Shown: piece by piece, positions 11,723 through 22,898 of the stretch
Numbering within the stretch: position 1 is the stretch's first letter
Layout of the letters: each line of letters begins with the position of its first letter
Source: Ancylostoma caninum
Taxonomy: Eukaryota > Nematoda > Chromadorea > Rhabditida > Ancylostomatidae
Reading direction: 5' to 3'
NCBI GenBank assembly: GCA_037903475.1
Contig: JBAJFG010000029.1
Span: forward strand, 1,819,501-1,883,500
DNA: 64,000 nt
Notes under the pieces: model-generated
What the model saw: only the letters and a program-made list of their open reading frames with translations
The model's database searches: none
Told to the model about the DNA's origin: nothing
Made by a program: the position numbers and the translations under genes

Positions 11723-12004
11723 TCACACAATTTTAACCCAGAAACTAGTGGTCACTCGCATCTCTGCAAAAGGATTCAAAAACATTGTTGGGATTGAGGA
11801 AGTATTTAGAGCACAGACTGGGAATCCTTCTCGGGCGGAAGATCCCGATGGGTTGACTCGTTGCAGCCGCGGGAATACGGGCAAATTGGTCCATTTCTCA
11901 GTGCAATCAAGATAATCTCGGACGTACACAACTTGTTTTGATAAGCCTGAAGGTAATTTCTCATCAAACTCATCTTGAACTTCATCATAGGTGGCAGCCG
12001 GTAG
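11723..12004 (-). other. Coding-like open frame after acceptor-like site
   Basis: A minus-strand frame of 94 codons runs from directly after ATTACCAG (AG at complement of 12005-12006) to TGA at 11723-11725. It contains ATYDEVQDEFDEKLPSGLSK, VVYVRDYLDCTEKWTNLPVF and FPVCALNTSSIPTMFLNPF. Codon choice is coding-like throughout and there are no internal stops. There is no initiating ATG at the start, consistent with an internal or terminal exon or an element fragment. Family not recognised. The neighbouring frame at 11284-11577 may be related. Confidence 0.4.
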
Positions 12005-12099
12005 CTGGTAATTCGTGTATCTTTATGAATTTCCTATACTGACACATAATTAACACACGATTTCACAGCTTTTCGCTTTCTATCCAGTGGGACTGTCCC

Positions 12100-12330
12100 G
12101 CAAAAATTCAACTTTCATGCAAAGATGTTTTCATGGCGACGGATCTCATAAAAATTGGAAAATTTCCCAGGCTCCAAGAGCGAAGCCTCTCCATGCTCCG
12201 AAGCCCAGAAGCTCCTCGTCGTACACTCCCTTTCTCCCAAAATTGACTCATGCTCGCTCTATGTGCTGTGTGCAGATGTTGGGCGTTTTTACGAAAATGC
12301 TGCAGTCCCACATAATATCTCATCTTGCTG
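12100..12330 (-). repeat. Probable dispersed repeat, open in several frames
   Basis: GC-richer than its flanks and open in several frames on both strands (minus frame at 12108-12323; a 37-codon plus frame from ATG at 12132). Openness in many frames is more typical of a young repeat than of a gene. It abuts the coding-like block at 11723-12004 on the same strand and may be part of one element. Confidence 0.35.
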
Positions 12331-14080
12331 AACTGAAAGTGAACTTTCTTGAGTAATAATGCCTATTATCCTTCATATGTTCACAAAAAGTGCTACTTCG
12401 GAGAAAAATCTTTAGCTAATCTATTCTCCTATGTACTTTTTCAATACATATGAGTCACATTACTCTTCCTTCTTTCTAGGCAATCATAGTTGTAAGCGCT
12501 AATGGCTGCTGAATCATAGCAAAGCTTTCATGCACCTCTTCAGTAGCTAATTTCATTTTTTTGGTTAATCATCCAGAAATAGGGCGAATTTTGTTAATTC
12601 AATTTTTCATGTGTCACTTAACATGTTCCATAACACATCCATGGTTATCACAGAGAATAAGCTAGTGCTATTTCTGGAGCAAATAGGAAAATTTACATTC
12701 TTGACATCATTACCATGGAAGCCTCATCGTTTTCCAGAAAATGGCAGTTACTTCTGTTTGCTCCGTCCTGAAATATTGGCATTCTATGGAGATCTCGCGG
12801 TGCTGTGTTACTAAGCTACAGTGTTGTTTATTCATTTATTTATTTATTTATTTATTTAATGCACCCTATGCGTGCACTGGAAACTGAACAATTGCGCAAA
12901 TATCTAAACTAACAACAAAGCAGATATTTGAGACTAAAAAAAGCTTATGCATCGAAAAAAAGAATATTAGAACATTTCTCTATCAAAATTCTGAACCTAC
13001 GAGGAAGGACGGAGATTAAGCGAGATATTTACTGAACTCACATACATTTTGTTAGCTTTCAATGCCATGTATGCGAGCGAAGCGAGCATCAGTAGAAGTC
13101 CGGAAGTCCGGCGTAAGCCGGGCGGACAAACTGGTGATATATACTGTACTGGTGAAATTCCTTATCAATTAAAACACTCATATAGAAAAGCTAAAGTTTC
13201 TGCTTTTTCACACTTCACATTCACCGTCCGATTTACATAGTATTTCGTTCAATTTTTGGAAACCTCGCCTATTCAACAATAGGAAAATTATTATCAGACA
13301 TCCTATCATTCCCTCCTCATTAGCCTCTTTTGGAGGTCTGCGACGTGTACATAATGGGCTCAGCAGACGTCCTGCTTTGTACGTAAACACCATCGCAGCA
13401 CAACAAACACGTTAACACGTTAAGCGTAGTACTCGTTAGGTGTGTCTGGAGCGTAATGTCGTTAATGCCGTATTAAGCTAAAAAGGTTAAGGGCACCTAA
13501 ACGGCTTTTGTCTGGCGTCTACGTCGACAACAAGCCCCAGACATATGAATAGACTTAAATAGACTATTTAGATATACTCTCTGAATCTTTTGCCCATTTC
13601 CCTAATCCCAAAGGACATAGAACAAGGACAAACTGCGCATCTGTTCAATGAACGGCTACGGAATAAACACTGGCTGCATGGCAGGTGAAAACGCTAACTA
13701 CTCCCGTCGTACTCGACGTTAACAAGGTCGAGCACATCGTTTGAACTCTGTTTATTCAGAATCCAGCCTACGATTTGTTATCAGTTACTAGTTAGCACTC
13801 AAGGCAAGCCTAGGGATTGTTGTTTCTTGTTCCATTTTAACTCTGAATCGCGTAGAATTCCACTGATGTAGCAGTTTCTAGAGAAACACGTGCCTACAAA
13901 CAACGTTAAACGAATGCAAACTGAAGTCTATCTGATTGAAAGAGTTTTTCTGCAGTGGAACGACGACTTCCGCCACTGGAGCATGTCACAGCAGCATTAC
14001 GTTACTCCCAAATTTCTCTTTACGAAGTCTGCTGCTCCGAAGCAGCCTTGTCCGAGCAGTTGTCTAGAGTACAGATGAAC
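12331..14080. other. Non-coding with (TTTA)n tract
   Basis: Holds the microsatellite at 12831-12860. I see no gene in the remainder. Confidence 0.45.
12831..12860. repeat. (TTTA)n tract with GCAC...GTGC flank
   Basis: A TTTA run followed immediately by GCACCCTATGCGTGC. Similar TTTA tracts next to a CAC...GTG block occur at 25201, 42144, 50593 and 63150. Confidence 0.85.
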
Positions 14081-14083
14081 TTT

Positions 14084-14258
14084 CGGAAGGACCGCAGCAG
14101 AAAACCGGATGAACCGACTGGTGATCTGCTTTTCTTCTATATAACTGTTGCGGTCCTTCTGCACCCCATTCTGCTGCGGTCCTTCCGCGTGTCTCTATCT
14201 CTGCTCGTCTCGCTTCTTAACCACATAATAGAAGGCTAATTTTGTTGCGGTCCTTTCG
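14084..14258. repeat. Four copies of a TGCGGTCCTT motif
   Basis: The motif (C/T)TGCGGTCCTT(C/T)(C/T)G occurs at 14148-14162, 14173-14186 and 14244-14258 on the plus strand and inverted at 14084-14098. The inverted copy and the 14173 copy extend to a near-perfect 19-bp inverted pair (CGGAAGGACCGCAGCAGAA and its complement). Spacing is irregular. It may be the remains of a small inverted-repeat element or a binding-site cluster. Confidence 0.55.
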
Positions 14259-14371
14259 AAAAATCCTTTGAAAATTGAAGCAATATACCCTCTAAAAAAT
14301 TTAAAAGCATTTTCAAATAAAGGAGTACAATAAGCTTTCAGGATTTCACCTCTAGTAAGACTTTTAATGTC

Positions 14372-14830
14372 TCAGGAATGCCATCTTTTCTTTTCCTGAG
14401 ATAAGTCCTTGACTAATGGAGCAGCGCCGGACGCATGAATTGCTAACCAGTGTGGGGTGGGGGTGGGAAAAACCTGGCAACTTTTGGTAATAAATTTCAT
14501 AAAAAATAATTCTAAAAATAAACGATAAAAATGAGCCCATACAATATTTTTATGGTTTTCGATAAAGTAATTCCAAAAGTTGGGGGAGACTTCTCTGCTA
14601 TTCAAGCTCCTTACGAGAGCTGGCTTGTTCCAGGTGCAACCGTGCTTGGCCCTGGATTTGAGTGAGCTATGATACCCTACAGAATATGCTGTCATGACGT
14701 CATCTTGCAAGCCATAAAAGGCGCATTCCCCTCTATCCAACGAATTGCTTCGACTTAGGAAAAAATTTATGGAAGCCCAACTATGAATAATGAGTTTCCC
14801 CTGTGCCGTTGCTGCGGTTTTTTCCATAGC
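14372..14830 (-). repeat. Repeat-like long open frame
   Basis: A 151-codon minus frame without recognisable domains. The DNA at about 14505-14580 resembles 45120-45205 (AAAAATAAAC, then ATTTTTATATG-like sequence, then AAAGTAATT(T/C)CAAAA), and both are followed or preceded by G/C homopolymer-rich sequence. A dispersed repeat is therefore more likely than a gene. Confidence 0.4.
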
Positions 14831-15493
14831 TTTATCGTGACCGCAGCCTCATCGACTCTAACCAAAAAATCCAATTTTTGCAAAGCATCGCAGCCCCGCA
14901 TGAGCACTAAAGTGCACTTGCGGCTATGGTTCTTAACGAGCTCCATTGCTTTTTTTTTTCTCTGAAGCGAGAAATGTTCTTCCCCGAGCGAAAAAAGTTT
15001 TATGGTGAGATTTTCACATTTCGTGACAGTATTTTCATTTTTTCACTGACTACAAGTCTCAAATGCTACAAATGCTTGTCTTCTTGTAATTGTTCAGCTT
15101 TGTATCCTACTGCTAATTCGCCATGTTATGTATGTCCAATTGAATAACTGCTACAAAAAGGCACCGACCACCTCATTATTTTCCTTTCTCTTTTCCTGAG
15201 CTTCGATATTGCGAGTTCTTGACGTGGCCTTGAAACGCTTTCAGGCATCTGAACATGTCGTGGTGTTGAAGCATCAAGTCTAATAAATCCTGCTCATTAA
15301 CCAACCTGTGAGGTGCAGTAGTATCATATAAGAAAACGAATGTCTCAGTCGAATACAAAAGTTAAACCATCATAATCATCTTTAACCAAACCGTAATTTT
15401 TTTTACTACTTTAACATAGTTCTTGTTTACTAGATATGCTGTTGTTCAGTTTTCAGCCCTCGCAGCCATTAGAATTGAATACCCTTTTTTCGC

Positions 15494-15742
15494 TCATCTT
15501 TTGGCTTTCAAATATCCTATGATGCCATCCATGGAGATGTGCACTTCTAAGAGCCACATGAAAAGGCTCCTAGCGGCCACCTGCATAAAACTATGATACA
15601 TAGGTTTGAGGCGTTTGAGAGGATGGTCGAAAATGTTGCTTTCGACTTCCAGGCTCTGACGAAGGCGACATCGCCGAAACGTTATACGAAGTGTAGAATA
15701 AAGAATAGTAACAATCTGGACAAAAACAGCTAGAAAAACCAT
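15494..15742. mobile_element. Possible Penelope-like retroelement remnant
   Basis: The plus strand carries a hammerhead-like core at 15656-15681 (see separate entry), a motif known from the repeats of Penelope-like and some other retroelements. The minus strand is open for 82 codons but shows no reverse transcriptase or GIY-YIG signature. Assignment rests only on the RNA motif and is tentative. Confidence 0.3.
15656..15681 (+). ncRNA. Hammerhead-ribozyme-like core
   Basis: CTGACGA, then a potential stem II (GGCG-ACAT-CGCC, preceded by A), then GAAAC. This is the order of the hammerhead catalytic core, CUGANGA-stem II-GAAA. The fourth-to-sixth core base is C rather than the usual U. I cannot find a convincing stem III closing to an NUH cleavage site after GAAAC, nor stem I, so activity is doubtful. 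Related cores occur at 36218 and 45376. Confidence 0.4.
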
Positions 15743-15934
15743 GCTTCACTAACTATAATACTATTCCTAAAAATCCCGACAAAAAAGCAAGTGTTGCCTA
15801 GTGAAGGAGACATTCCACGCAAATCCCATGTCTCTCCAGTGATCGTGGATTTCAAATATTGCAATTGTCCAATGTTTCGATATTGGTGTGGAACCAGTGG
15901 CTCACTCTAAACTTTCTCGCAACCTTGATTGGCC

Positions 15935-16369
15935 TTAAAGGCAGTGTATCACCTCGTTCCGTTGCTTGTAGATAGCAACAGGGTATAGACCTGCTCGTCA
16001 CGCTGAGTCCAATTATGTACGATAGAACGCATAAAATTGTAATGTAACGCATAAAACCCCTTTTTCGGAGGGCCCGAACTTGTAGTTCACGGATCACTTG
16101 GGCGGAGCGGTCCGTGACTGTGCTGGCTGCCCGCCACGGCTGCAAAGTTGGCCAACACGTCTGGACGTGTCCGATCGATAAGATCAACGGCTTCCCACGT
16201 CCACTCGAAGCAACAAACTGTTCCAAATCCCATCCCGAAAAACGTTAATAAAATGGCTTAGGGCCCGTTTTGTAATAAGTTGTATATACCGCTAGATTCA
16301 CCGCCTCGAGAAGATTCAGAATCCGCTGAAACCCCAAGCACGAAAACGAGGTGACACACTACCTTTAAA
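15935..16369. mobile_element. Element with TTAAAGG terminal inverted repeats
   Basis: TTAAAGG(C/T)AGTGT(A/G)TCACC then CGTT at 15935-15958 is mirrored at 16346-16369, and similarity continues inward more weakly (GTTGCTTG-like). The interior is GC-rich and carries a 48-codon minus ORF (16087-16233). Target-site duplication not evident. No transposase is recognised; it is a non-autonomous or decayed DNA transposon. Confidence 0.65.
16087..16233 (-). CDS. Small ORF inside TTAAAGG element
   Basis: A 48-codon frame from ATG (16231-16233) to TGA (16087-16089). The translation is protein-like (MGFGTVCCFEWTWEAVDLID, then RPDVLANFAAVAGSQ). A second overlapping frame is open for 124 codons. The ORF lies wholly between the terminal repeats of a transposon-like element, so if real it is element-encoded; it is far too short for a transposase. 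No family recognised; a fragment of a longer protein is likely. Confidence 0.25.
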   Translation of the reverse strand: MGFGTVCCFEWTWEAVDLIDRTRPDVLANFAAVAGSQHSHGPLRPSDP

Positions 16370-16599
16370 CTAGAAGGTGATACTTGCTTGTTCGATCTTC
16401 AAACGTTTGGACCGTTTGCACCATTTGGACCTCGTCTAAAAGCGAAGTTTTTCCATGGTTGCGAGCTTTGTGTCTTCTGTAGACTGTTGCACGGAAGCGC
16501 CAGGTGCTTACGTCTCCCAACTTTGGAGAAAATTAGAGTAAAATCTGGTTATCCAGCTTTTTCTCGCCGTTCCCGAGATGTTGCCCAGAGCAGTTGAAA

Positions 16600-18960
16600 A
16601 CTACTCACAATTTGCTCAATTCTAGAAAACAGACTCAAAATTGAGCAGTTATTATTATGTCTGTGCTCTCTAACCTTCACGTTTCCGTTTGCGGTCTACT
16701 TCTCTCATTTTTTTAGATTTCTAACCTGAGTTCGAAATGAGCTCTGAAAGCAAGAAGTGTAAATTCGCTTTATGTTTCATTTGCATCCGCAATTATGAAT
16801 AAACGTAATATTTTTGCTATTTTCCCAGACTGGACAGTTCCTCTCCCATCTGTGGAAACTAGGAAATCATTAGGGTTGATGTGGGCAAACTTCGAGTAGC
16901 TGTTTCTCCTTAGGTTCCAAAGAATTCACTACAGGACCCTGGTAGCTTAGGTGGCACGTGAATATCCGTAGGTGATAATCGACTGGGCAAGTAGTTCTTT
17001 TAACGGTTTTTAATAGATAATAGTTTGGCCCATATTTGGAATCTATTATATACATATCACAAGCGACTAACTGCTGTAGTAAATTTTTCTGAAATGCTCA
17101 ATAAACAATACGTATATCGCATTTTTCAATTCGTACATAAGATTTGAACCAGTCGAATGGTCTGAGGCGTCCTTCACTTTTTTGGATGTCGTCTAAAAAA
17201 GGAAATTCTTATGAGTCAGGCCTATGACGACTATTTGAGAGTCAAGACGTCTCAAGCAGTTGTCGAAACCAGCTGATCAGAGTTCCGCCGTCTAATAATT
17301 GCGACATCTCTTTTTGTTCTGCATGTTTTTCTGCCGGTGTCGTTCAGCTAACAATATGCATTGAGATGTGGTTTCATCTCATGTCAACACTCTGTTCGCT
17401 GAGATTGCCTTGCAGTTATTTACGTTCTTCCACTGCCTTTCCCATTGTAGCATATTATTACTCAGGATTTTATAGGGAATTCATCGCTCAAATTTGAAGT
17501 TTGTCATTCTGAATTTGCTGTGGACACTTCATCCAGAGGCGTTCAAGTGAGCTTAACCGAAGCTTATACGCCTATCAGAACCAGTTTTGATGCAGAAATT
17601 CGATGTTTGGGCTGCTCCACCAAAAAGACTCAAACGTAAAAGCGCAACAGATTGAATGTTGTACTCTAGATTTCCTGTTCATCCAGCCCAGCGCCCCCTC
17701 ATGCCACAAAATGGGCATTGGGTCGGCTTCTGAAAATAACTAATTCTATACTCGTACCAAAATTTGTCGTCAATATATAGGTCACAAGAACACGTCCGAG
17801 TATGAATGTGGGTGGGCTTTCTGTTGTTATTCACGTCTGAGCAAATGTCAAGAGCGTCACAACTGACCTAACCTTGTCAGATATTGTTTTGGCTACTGCT
17901 CAATCATTTTTATGTCCAGAGTTCATCGTCGTAAGCTTTGCCAGTGCAAGCTCCAAGTGTCACGATTTGTCACAAATGTCGCATGATAACCACTTCCTCT
18001 CATCCTTCGATATCGTCAAGTATACTCCAAGTGGGAATGGTGATCCGGCAGGTTCCAAGCCTGCCCTGAAGAGTATTCGGAATGAGTATGCAGAGAAATC
18101 GCTTGGCTCAAAGCTTATGCTTGTGCTTGAATTGCCGCTGGCGTGCTGTACATCTATTAATTACCATTACTACAATTGAGCTTTTTGCGAGATATGATGT
18201 ATATAATGCCTTTCCATTGGGTTCGCTCTTATTACAAGCATTTTCGCCGCTGAATGTACTGCTCCTAGCAAAAGAGACCTTCCTACCATACTCAAAATCC
18301 AATTCGGGTCACGATCGGTAATCGCTACGGTTCGCTATACAGTCAGCTCTTTAAGTTTGTAACCTTAATGAGCAATAGCAATTACCTATTCCTTCTTTTT
18401 AAAGTCAATCTGTTGCGTAATTATAGTTTTTATGGAATAGATATTTTGCACAACATCCTTCCACAGCATTCCTACCTTTACCTTTTACTGCATGGAGAAC
18501 TAGGACTACTTTATCGGGTTGTTCCTCTTACACATTCTGCCTTACCCTAATGCCATCGCGCCCAGCAGACCGTCGATTCTTGGCTCTCGTTCATTGTAAT
18601 GTTGCCACTTATCGTTTTTATGTAATCTGTACACATTAACCGTCCATTTCTGCTCTAGAAGCTAATCAACTTGTTGATGGAGTGGTTCAATTTCAACCTT
18701 GGGTAATTAAGCTTTACCTACTAGGCATAAAAACCACAATGGTACCATAACCCTATGCTCTTATGCTACCGCAACTAAAATCACTGAACAGTGATAGGAA
18801 CACAATAATAGAATGAAATGCCCTGGGAAAAATTAAGCGCTTAATTTGAGAGGGAGAGAGGACAGGCATTTAATATGAGAGAAAAGGCCTACGGCTTATA
18901 CACTCACATATAGACATATAATAGATTATATCTATATGATTATCTATACAGAACTATCTA
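16600..18960. other. Long non-coding stretch
   Basis: AT-rich sequence with short chance frames only. I see no exon, RNA gene or element that I can support. Confidence 0.45.
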
Positions 18961-18973
18961 TTTTACACATACG

Positions 18974-19258
18974 GTGGTCTCCGCAGCCAGTAGCAGATGG
19001 GTCGCCCGGGGCGACCCGGGGTCACCCCTCTGCGTCCCTCTACTAAACACTGAATTAAAGAGGTTAATACTGAGAAAACAAATTGGAGTGGTGCAGCATA
19101 TTTACAAGCTACTGATAAGAAAAGCCTCTGCATTAAAAGCAGCGGGGTACAACGGTTTTGAAAAAGTGACGATGAAACGATTTTTCATATATTCACATTT
19201 TCACGGAGTCATTTCGACCGAACAAGACCAGTTGTCCAGAAATACGCATGAACGTTGA
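18974..19258 (+). CDS. Arm-encoded 94-aa ORF, left copy
   Basis: Open frame of 94 codons starting at GTG within the TIR; the first ATG is at codon 67, so the start is uncertain. Basic, leucine-rich stretches appear in the middle (LNTELKRLILRKQIG, then HIYKLLIRKASALKAAGYNG). The right arm encodes the same protein with four differences visible (Q/R, V/L, H-S versus R-P, T/A), and the frame is intact in both. No known domain is recognised. Preservation could reflect the youth of the arms rather than selection. Confidence 0.3.
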   Translation: MVSAASSRWVARGDPGSPLCVPLLNTELKRLILRKQIGVVQHIYKLLIRKASALKAAGYNGFEKVTMKRFFIYSHFHGVISTEQDQLSRNTHER

Positions 19259-20541
19259 TCAGAGCAAAACGTGTCCTATCGAAATCCTCAATATGGAGAG
19301 ATTCAACTAAATAGAAGTGTGCGTTTTAAGAGAATGAACTGAGCATCAAGCTCTTTGAGGGCTGGACAAAATTTTTGTGATCAGTTTTATTGCGGATGTT
19401 GAACGAAAATAGCGATGAAATTGCTTATTATAGCATCGGTGCCAAGTGATGCGTCAAAATACAGTCTTCTCATGAAAGTTCATTAATTTAGAAAGCTTTC
19501 CAAAATGGGAAGGAAGGGGGGGGGGGTGCAGTCCAAGAATGCACAAGTTCGTGACAGTCGTGTGGCAGCTGAAGCAAGATGTCAGCTCGAAATCAGACAT
19601 CGAAAATTTAACCAAACGAGAATGGTTTTTACATAAAAGTCATTGGAAATGATAGCGCATGTAGAGACGAATGATGTGAAATGAGTACTAGCGTTTTAAT
19701 TTGTATTCGAGAAGCTCCGGGTTAGAATCGGAAGGGTGAATTGACTTCGAAGAAAATTGGTGAAGTCATAAAAGCGAAGTGTGGTAGTAGATTAACCGTA
19801 GTCCTTATACCAACTACTGAAGTATCATTCCCAGAAGCATATTGCCGCAGGGCCTGTGAGGCTAGTAGTGTAATGTCGAGGGCTACTAATCAGCATCCGT
19901 GAAGGTCATGGCAACCCTTCAGGTATCTCCTTTTTACATACGGGATTGGAGAGGCCGCAAAGTGTTAACTCAGAGTAATTATTCTTTGACTGTAGAGTAA
20001 GATGACGATCAATAAGAGGTAGTGATCGGGTTAAGATCACCGAATCAATTTAAGAGTTATGCCTCCTTTATTGTTTTTGTAATCTCTTCACTCAGCTGCT
20101 TTCTTTGGATTTCATATTTTCTTCCCACATAGCTTTTGGGACTCACCAGTGGCTACGTGTTAGCATTGCGCAAAATTGTTGCAATTTGGACAAATTTTCG
20201 AGGCCTGATTTTGAGCTGACATTTCACTTCAGCTGCCACACGACTGTCACGAACTTGTGCATTCTTGGACTGCACCCCCCCCCCTTCCTTCCCATTTTGG
20301 AAAGCTTTCTAAATTAATGAACTTTCATGAGAAGACTGTATTTTGACGCATCACTTGGCACCGATGCTATAATAAGCAATTTCATCGCTATTTTCGTTCA
20401 ACATCCGCAATAAAGCTGATCACAAAAATTTTGTGCAGCCCTCAAAGAGCTTGATGCTCAGTTCATTCTCTTAAAACGTATATTTCTACTTAGTTGAATC
20501 TCTCCATATTGAGGATTTCGATAGGACACGTTTTGCTCTGA

Positions 20542-20826
20542 TCAACGTTCATGCGCATTTCTGGACAACTGATCTTGTTCGGTCGGAATAACTCCGCGAA
20601 AATGTGAATATATGAAAAATCGTTTCATCGTCAGTTTTTCAAAACCGTTGTACCCCGCTGCTTTTAATGCAGAGGCCTTTCTTATCAGTAGCTTGTAAAT
20701 ATGCTGCACCACTCCAATTCGTTTTCTCAGTATTAACCTCTTTAATTCAGTGTTTAGTAGAGGGACGCAGAGGGGTGACCCCGGGTCGCCCCGGGCGACC
20801 CATCTGCTACTGGCTGCGGAGACCAC
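20542..20826 (-). CDS. Arm-encoded 94-aa ORF, right copy
   Basis: Mirror copy of the frame at 18974-19258, intact over the same 94 codons, with a handful of substitutions (LRKRIG for LRKQIG; EKLTM for EKVTM; FRGVIP for FHGVIS; NAHER for NTHER). Same uncertainty about the start. It ends just before TGATCAGAGCAAAACG on the minus strand. Confidence 0.3.
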   Translation of the reverse strand: MVSAASSRWVARGDPGSPLCVPLLNTELKRLILRKRIGVVQHIYKLLIRKASALKAAGYNGFEKLTMKRFFIYSHFRGVIPTEQDQLSRNAHER

Positions 20827-20833
20827 CGTATGT

Positions 20834-22860
20834 TAATACTTTGGCATCTAAATAAAGTTGCTGCGTTTTCTGCAGTAATTTCAATTCTCACAATTTATAC
20901 GACTATAATTCTAATTTTGTCCAAAAATATGTATGTCAAATTTAAAAATTTACACATTCAAAAAGTTCCTTCTACCATACTGGTGAGGGCAGGGAGAAAC
21001 TTATTACTCTGATTAGTGTTCGTATAAGAATCGTGCACGAAACGAAATCTAAAATGATCCTAAGTAATTTACATATAATCATACATAGGTATAAGAGCTC
21101 GGAGGGTTTATATGATATGATATCACAGCATATCTACCTAGCAATGCAAAGAAAAACAAAGCGGAGACAAAACAAAGTAAAAGCTTCTACATTCTTCCTC
21201 CACACAAAGCCATCATCACCATCAGCCACCACCTCCATGACACTTGTAAATACTCATAAGTGTTGGAAACAAGCTACCCCCCCCCCTAATTACGTGCATC
21301 AGCTTTTTTTTTCAAAGCATCTCGCTTTGTTTTTAGCACACTATTTTATATGATCCTGCATGCAAAGAGCTCGGAGTCACAGCAACCAGCTTTCCAGCAT
21401 ATTAGGTTGTCTTGACCTCACCAGTAATAGGTGTGTATATAAATCACTGCTGATGGTACAATTTTCTCAGTCAGTTCTTTGCTTTATTGGTTTCTTGACT
21501 CAAATGTCTTCTCCACTGGAATTGCCCGTTGCCCTTTTTCCTTCTTTTTTCATGAATACGTATAACTTGACCTTTTTCAGTGTTTTCCAGCTTCGTCTTC
21601 GTGGAAAATGTGCGTCTTAGGGTTTCTACTATTGGCATTGTATGTATTTGGGAAACCTAAAAACAATGTTTCGCATCGGTATGCATGAGTTGCATGAGCT
21701 CTGCATGGAATTGAAACAAATCGTGGGTTTTTCATGGGTTTTGCACCGGATTTGCATCGGATTTGGAGACAGTTAGGTACTACAAAGATATGCATGGGTT
21801 TTGCACACGTATGCATAGGTTTTGCATGGATGTGACCCATGGTGGTGTAGAACTACTGGTTTTTAAGAGCCATGCTTTGGACCAGAACTCATGTCATAAT
21901 CGTGAATATGCATCTTTTAAAGTTCTGAACAACACGGTTTCAAGGTTCCTTGAGTCGCCACATCTTAGTGCTCTTGCAGAAATGTGTTCAAGTTTACCCA
22001 GTACATTGCAAGGTGCTGTAATTCTAAACTAAGTATTGTTGACCAAGTGCTCATGTTACGAAAATGCTTGCACAGGGAATTTCCTGAGCGCTCATTTTCT
22101 CATCCTAGGCCGTTTTCCGAACGGGCTATCCCGGACAGCTCTTCAACAATTTAAGACGTTTTCCAGGATTTCCTTCCTTTTGGAATGCATTTTTGACTGA
22201 AAATCTTAACATATTTTAGAGCAATGAATCTTTATCGAGAGAAATCGCTACCACCTAGCATTCGCGACGTTTTGCTCGCATTTTTCCCGAAGTAAATAAG
22301 TGAGTCTCACGCTAGCTGTCTTTGCAGGAACGTTCTAGCATCTTATAGAAGGATGTCAATCAACATATCTACTTCTAAACCTGTCATTCAATGTATTTAC
22401 GCTTACGGTTTTGCCAAATTCGTAGAGTGACGCCTTGTCGTTGTTGCTGTTGTTGATGCCTTCGCTAGCAGAGTAGCTCCTTGTTACTTTGCCTTCGTGT
22501 GAAAAAAGTGGCAGAATGGGCATCTTTTCATCAGGAGAAATAACCATATCCTTCCCCCTAAATCAGCTGATCCACAATTTGTATTGTTTACCGCCACTGC
22601 TCACTTCTGCTTTGCAAGAATTACGTGTGCATAGTTTTGCTTGAGCTTGTTTCTGTAGCGTATAATGTGGTTGTCTATAATGAGTAAACATGTGCACAAT
22701 ACCAACAACAAACATATGAATATTTCAATAATTCCATGGCTACGACGTTGTAATCTCAACAAACACAACAGCACGTGAGCTATCAGCTTCTGAGTTACAT
22801 TTCCCATGTTTTGGTAGGCATGAGGCTCTAGGTCCTCATTGTCTCACATGCATGCGAATG
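20834..22860. other. Non-coding stretch
   Basis: No gene supported. It holds the TGCATGGGTTTTGCA-like repeats at 21650-21840 and a C-run near 21283. Confidence 0.45.
21650..21840. repeat. Imperfect GGGTTTTGCA repeats
   Basis: Variants of ATGGGTTTTGCA recur about five times (near 21724, 21733, 21797 and 21818), mixed with TTGCAT(C/G) units. On the minus strand this gives repeated CAKPMH-like peptides. Likely low-complexity sequence. Confidence 0.6.
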
Positions 22861-22869
22861 AAACTAACA

Positions 22870-22898
22870 TTTATTTATTTATTTATTTATTTATTTAT
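22870..22898. repeat. (TTTA)n microsatellite
   Basis: About seven TTTA units. Confidence 0.9.

Larger units (their letters stand above)
18967..20833. mobile_element. Large foldback element with ~0.64-kb inverted arms
   Basis: The left arm (18967-19609) and right arm (20192-20833) are inverted copies about 97% identical by eye; the first ~120 bp are identical. Both start ACATACGGTGGTCTCCGCAG. A subterminal palindrome GGGTCGCCCGGGGCGACCC lies at 18999-19017 and its counterpart at 20783-20801. Each arm contains the same intact 94-codon frame and a run of 10 or more G. The 582-bp spacer (19610-20191) is unique and non-coding. No target-site duplication is clear. High arm identity implies recent origin or gene conversion. 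No transposase domain was recognised. Confidence 0.85.

Noticed and set aside
17138..17155. Minus-strand GGTTCAAATC, B-box-like
   Set aside because: No T-arm stem and no A box at any suitable distance.
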